From the NCBI GenBank assembly GCA_016721825.1, contig JADKHI010000002.1, forward strand, positions 186,001-250,000: a stretch of DNA of 64,000 bases. The letters run 5' to 3'. Source of the stretch: Flavobacteriales bacterium. GTDB lineage: Bacteria; Bacteroidota; Bacteroidia; Flavobacteriales_F; PHOS-HE28. The translations under genes and the position numbers were made by a program. Each line of letters begins with the position of its first letter. Within the stretch, counting starts at the first letter, position 1. The notes below the pieces were generated by a model. That model searched no databases. It had not been told where the DNA came from and worked only from the letters and a program-made list of their open reading frames with translations. This document shows, piece by piece, positions 62,103 through 64,000 of this stretch.

Positions 62103-63281
62103 TCAAAGGGCCTCGATCACCATTGCGCTGGCGCCACCGCCACCGTTGCAGATACCTGCAGCACCGTACTTGCCACCGTTCTGCTTCAGCACGTTGATCA
62201 GCGTAACAATGATGCGCGCGCCACTGCAACCGAGGGGATGGCCCAGTGCTACGGCGCCGCCGTTCACGTTCACCTTGGCCGGGTCCAGGCCCATCAGGCG
62301 GGTGTTGGCGATTCCGACCACGGAGAAGGCCTCGTTCAGCTCGAAGAAGTGGATGTCGCTCATCTTCAGACCCGCCTTCTCCACTGCACGAGGAACCGCT
62401 TTGGCAGGGGTGGTGGTGAACCACTCGGGTGCCTGTTCGGCATCCGCATAGGAGAGGACCTTGGCCAGCGGCTTCAAACCGAGGGCCTTGGCCTTGTCTG
62501 CGCTCATCAGTACCAGTGCGGCAGCGCCATCGTTGATCGCGCTGGCGTTCGCGGCCGTCACCGTTCCTTCCTTGGTGAACACAGGCTTCAGGGTCGGCAT
62601 CTTCTCGAAGTTCGCGGCCTTGAACTGCTCGTCCTCGGAAACGACCACATCGCCCTTGCGGGTCTTCACGGTCACGGGCACCACCTCATCAGCGAACTTG
62701 CCGGCCTTCCAAGCATTGGCGGCGCGGGTGTAGCTCTCGATGGCGAAAGCGTCCTGCTCCTCGCGGGTGATCTTGTGTTCCTTGGCGGTGTTGTCGGCGC
62801 TCACGCCCATGGCGGTCTGGTGGTACACATCGGTCAGGCCATCCTTGCCGATGCCATCGATCAGCTGGCCATTGCCGAAGCGGTAGCCATAGCGGGCCTG
62901 TTCAAGGTAGAAGGGGGCGCGGCTCATGTTCTCCATGCCACCGGCCACTACGATCTCGGCATCGCCCAGAAGGATGTCCTGGGTGGCCATCATGATCGCT
63001 TTCATGCCGCTGGCGCAGACCTTGTTCACAGTGGTGCAGGCCACTTCGTTGGGCAGTCCGGCGAACTTGGCCGCCTGGCGCGCGGGGGCCTGTCCCAGGT
63101 TGGCCTGGAGCACGCTGCCCATGATGACCTCGTTCACCGCTTCGGGAGCAACGCCGGCCCGTTCCACTGCGGCTTTCACGGCAGTGGCACCCAGCTGGGT
63201 GGAAGGCACCTCGGCCAGGGAGCCGCCGAAGCTGCCAATGGGTGTACGCACTGCGGAAACGATGACGACTTCGCGGGCCAT
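62103..63281 (-). CDS. atoB: Acetyl-CoA C-acetyltransferase (thiolase)
   Basis: 392 residues, a biosynthetic-type thiolase that condenses two acetyl-CoA or runs the reverse step in fatty acid breakdown. The catalytic residues sit exactly at the textbook positions: Cys89 in NKVCASGM, His348 in GHPLGCSGAR and Cys378 in GICNGGGGA. N-terminal VVIVSAVRTPIGSFGG and the FELNEAFSVV loop are intact. The start at 63281 was chosen because homologues begin MAREVVIVSA. A -7 element lies 35 bases upstream. Acyl-CoA chain-length preference is not determined. Confidence 0.95.
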   Translation of the reverse strand: MAREVVIVSAVRTPIGSFGGSLAEVPSTQLGATAVKAAVERAGVAPEAVNEVIMGSVLQANLGQAPARQAAKFAGLPNEVACTTVNKVCASGMKAIMMATQDILLGDAEIVVAGGMENMSRAPFYLEQARYGYRFGNGQLIDGIGKDGLTDVYHQTAMGVSADNTAKEHKITREEQDAFAIESYTRAANAWKAGKFADEVVPVTVKTRKGDVVVSEDEQFKAANFEKMPTLKPVFTKEGTVTAANASAINDGAAALVLMSADKAKALGLKPLAKVLSYADAEQAPEWFTTTPAKAVPRAVEKAGLKMSDIHFFELNEAFSVVGIANTRLMGLDPAKVNVNGGAVALGHPLGCSGARIIVTLINVLKQNGGKYGAAGICNGGGGASAMVIEAL

Positions 63282-63316
63282 AGGAGGTGGGTTTGGGATG
63301 AGTTTTTTCGAGGATG

Positions 63317-63324
63317 CAAATGTA
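63317..63324 (-). promoter_or_regulatory. -7 element (TACATTTG) for the thiolase gene
   Basis: Exact TAnnTTTG match on the minus strand, 35 bases before the ATG; divergent from the tRNA-Ser promoter 25 bases away. Confidence 0.55.
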
Positions 63325-63349
63325 ACCGATGAGAAATGAGGCATACTTC

Positions 63350-63357
63350 TATCTTTG
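63350..63357 (+). promoter_or_regulatory. -7 element (TATCTTTG) for tRNA-Ser
   Basis: Exact TAnnTTTG match, 30 bases before the tRNA. Confidence 0.55.
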
Positions 63358-63387
63358 CCGCCCGTTGAACTGGAAACGGACCCCGCT

Positions 63388-63477
<90 letters not shown>

Positions 63478-63484
63478 TCGAATT

Positions 63485-63506
63485 GAAGCCGCCGCAAGGC
63501 GGCTTC
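63485..63506 (+). terminator. Hairpin after tRNA-Ser
   Basis: Perfect 9-bp stem (63485-63493 with 63498-63506), loop GCAA, 8 bases after the tRNA. The following 269 bases to 63775 hold no gene I can support. Confidence 0.7.
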
Positions 63507-63740
63507 GTTCGTTCGGGGTGCCTCCGCGCTGGCGCGAAAGGGCAGCCCGTGAATGACCGAAGCACTGGGCAAGGCCTCAATGCTATGATGCTGTAGCCAA
63601 CAGATCAACCGCGTAAGTAAAATGGAAGGTGCGGACCGAACCCCTCGTTTCCCCGTCGGGTCAAGGCTTTCGAGTATTCTCCGGCATCAGCGTTCGACCC
63701 AAGTGGAACAACTAACCTGTTCCTCATGTCCATGGTGAAG

Positions 63741-63748
63741 CACTTTTG
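63741..63748 (+). promoter_or_regulatory. Possible -7 element (CACTTTTG) for tRNA-Pro
   Basis: Matches TAnnTTTG except the first base, 27 bases before tRNA-Pro. Weak. Confidence 0.3.
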
Positions 63749-63775
63749 ACGTTCTTTGCGCCCGATTCCGTTTTT

Positions 63776-63849
63776 CGGGGCGTAGCGTAGCCCGGTATCG
63801 CGCCTGCTTTGGGAGCAGGAGGTCGTCAGTTCGAATCTGGCCGCCCCGA
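63776..63849 (+). tRNA. tRNA-Pro (TGG)
   Basis: 74 nt. Acceptor stem CGGGGCG with CGCCCCG, discriminator A. Anticodon stem CTGC/GCAG with a loop reading TGG. No encoded CCA. Confidence 0.95.
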
Positions 63850-63851
63850 CA

Positions 63852-63883
63852 AGAGAGAGCTGACCTATGGGTCGGCTCTCTCT
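63852..63883 (+). terminator. Hairpin after tRNA-Pro
   Basis: 14-bp stem with one G-T pair (63852-63865 with 63870-63883), 4-nt loop, purine-rich left arm. Confidence 0.75.
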
Positions 63884-63911
63884 GTTCATGGATGGTGGTT
63901 ATTGGCCCGAC

Positions 63912-63919
63912 TACCTTCG
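63912..63919 (+). promoter_or_regulatory. -7 element (TACCTTCG) for tRNA-Arg
   Basis: Seven of eight positions of TAnnTTTG, 8 bases before the tRNA. Confidence 0.45.
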
Positions 63920-63927
63920 CAGCCATT

Positions 63928-64000
<73 letters not shown>

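Overview
The window is a gene-dense stretch of a chromosome from a GC-rich member of the Bacteroidota. The lineage is inferred from several signals that agree: C-terminal type IX secretion (T9SS) sorting domains on four exported proteins, a FecI/FecR(DUF4974)/TonB-receptor cluster, ribosomal protein THX, an MbnP-like lipoprotein next to a small CxxxC membrane protein, no Shine-Dalgarno sequences, and promoters of the TTG-N17-21-TAnnTTTG kind in front of many genes and tRNAs. A high-GC Flavobacteriales-type organism is likely, but the species cannot be named from sequence alone. I found no transposase, integrase, phage gene, CRISPR array or rRNA.

Layout. 1-2205: an M3 peptidase lipoprotein and its terminator. 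2225-4971 (minus): a small CxxxC membrane protein, an MbnP-like lipoprotein, a secreted WD40 protein with a sorting domain, and a 40-residue membrane peptide. 5143-11272 (plus): a topoisomerase IV operon in which a 13-codon leader ORF, parE, a membrane protein, a lipoprotein, parC and a 70-aa protein overlap or abut one another. 11327-16667: a solitary DGQHR-domain protein, an exported protein, a tandem UspA protein and a choice-of-anchor-B T9SS protein. 16673-24464: a TPR protein, tsaD, a tamB-like gene, and ribBA interrupted by a one-base frameshift. 24479-29395 (minus): two glycosyltransferases, an LptF/LptG permease and a START-like protein with a long Lys/Ala/Pro tail. 29431-32196: tRNA-Met, a DUF4440-like lipoprotein, rhomboid, gmhB and an aminotransferase class IV gene. 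32201-40510: yqgE, pdxH, THX, a TrmH-type methyltransferase, HU, the fmt-aag-recQ operon, ilvE and a J-domain protein. 40605-45763: a carboxypeptidase-regulatory-like protein, a SixA-like phosphatase, a hypothetical and clpB. 45947-55271: two tandem giant T9SS type B proteins, the second interrupted by an in-frame TGA. 55366-61322: ECF sigma factor, FecR anti-sigma factor, an STN/repeat protein and a TonB receptor. 61334-64000: an NlpC/P60 hydrolase, a thiolase and a tRNA-Ser, tRNA-Pro, tRNA-Arg cluster.

How it works together. Most of the window is housekeeping: topoisomerase IV, t6A synthesis, formylation of initiator tRNA, base-excision repair, PLP and riboflavin supply, branched-chain amino acids and protein disaggregation. 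Around this sits envelope machinery: LptFG/TamB-type assembly, glycosyltransferases, T9SS cargo and TonB signalling. The most unusual points are the signalling cluster at 55-61 kb, where the STN signalling domain lies on a separate repeat protein and not on the receptor; the topoisomerase operon with envelope genes nested between its subunits; histone-H1-like Lys/Ala tails on two unrelated proteins (THX and START); and two apparently disrupted genes, ribBA and the second giant T9SS protein, whose remaining parts are well preserved.
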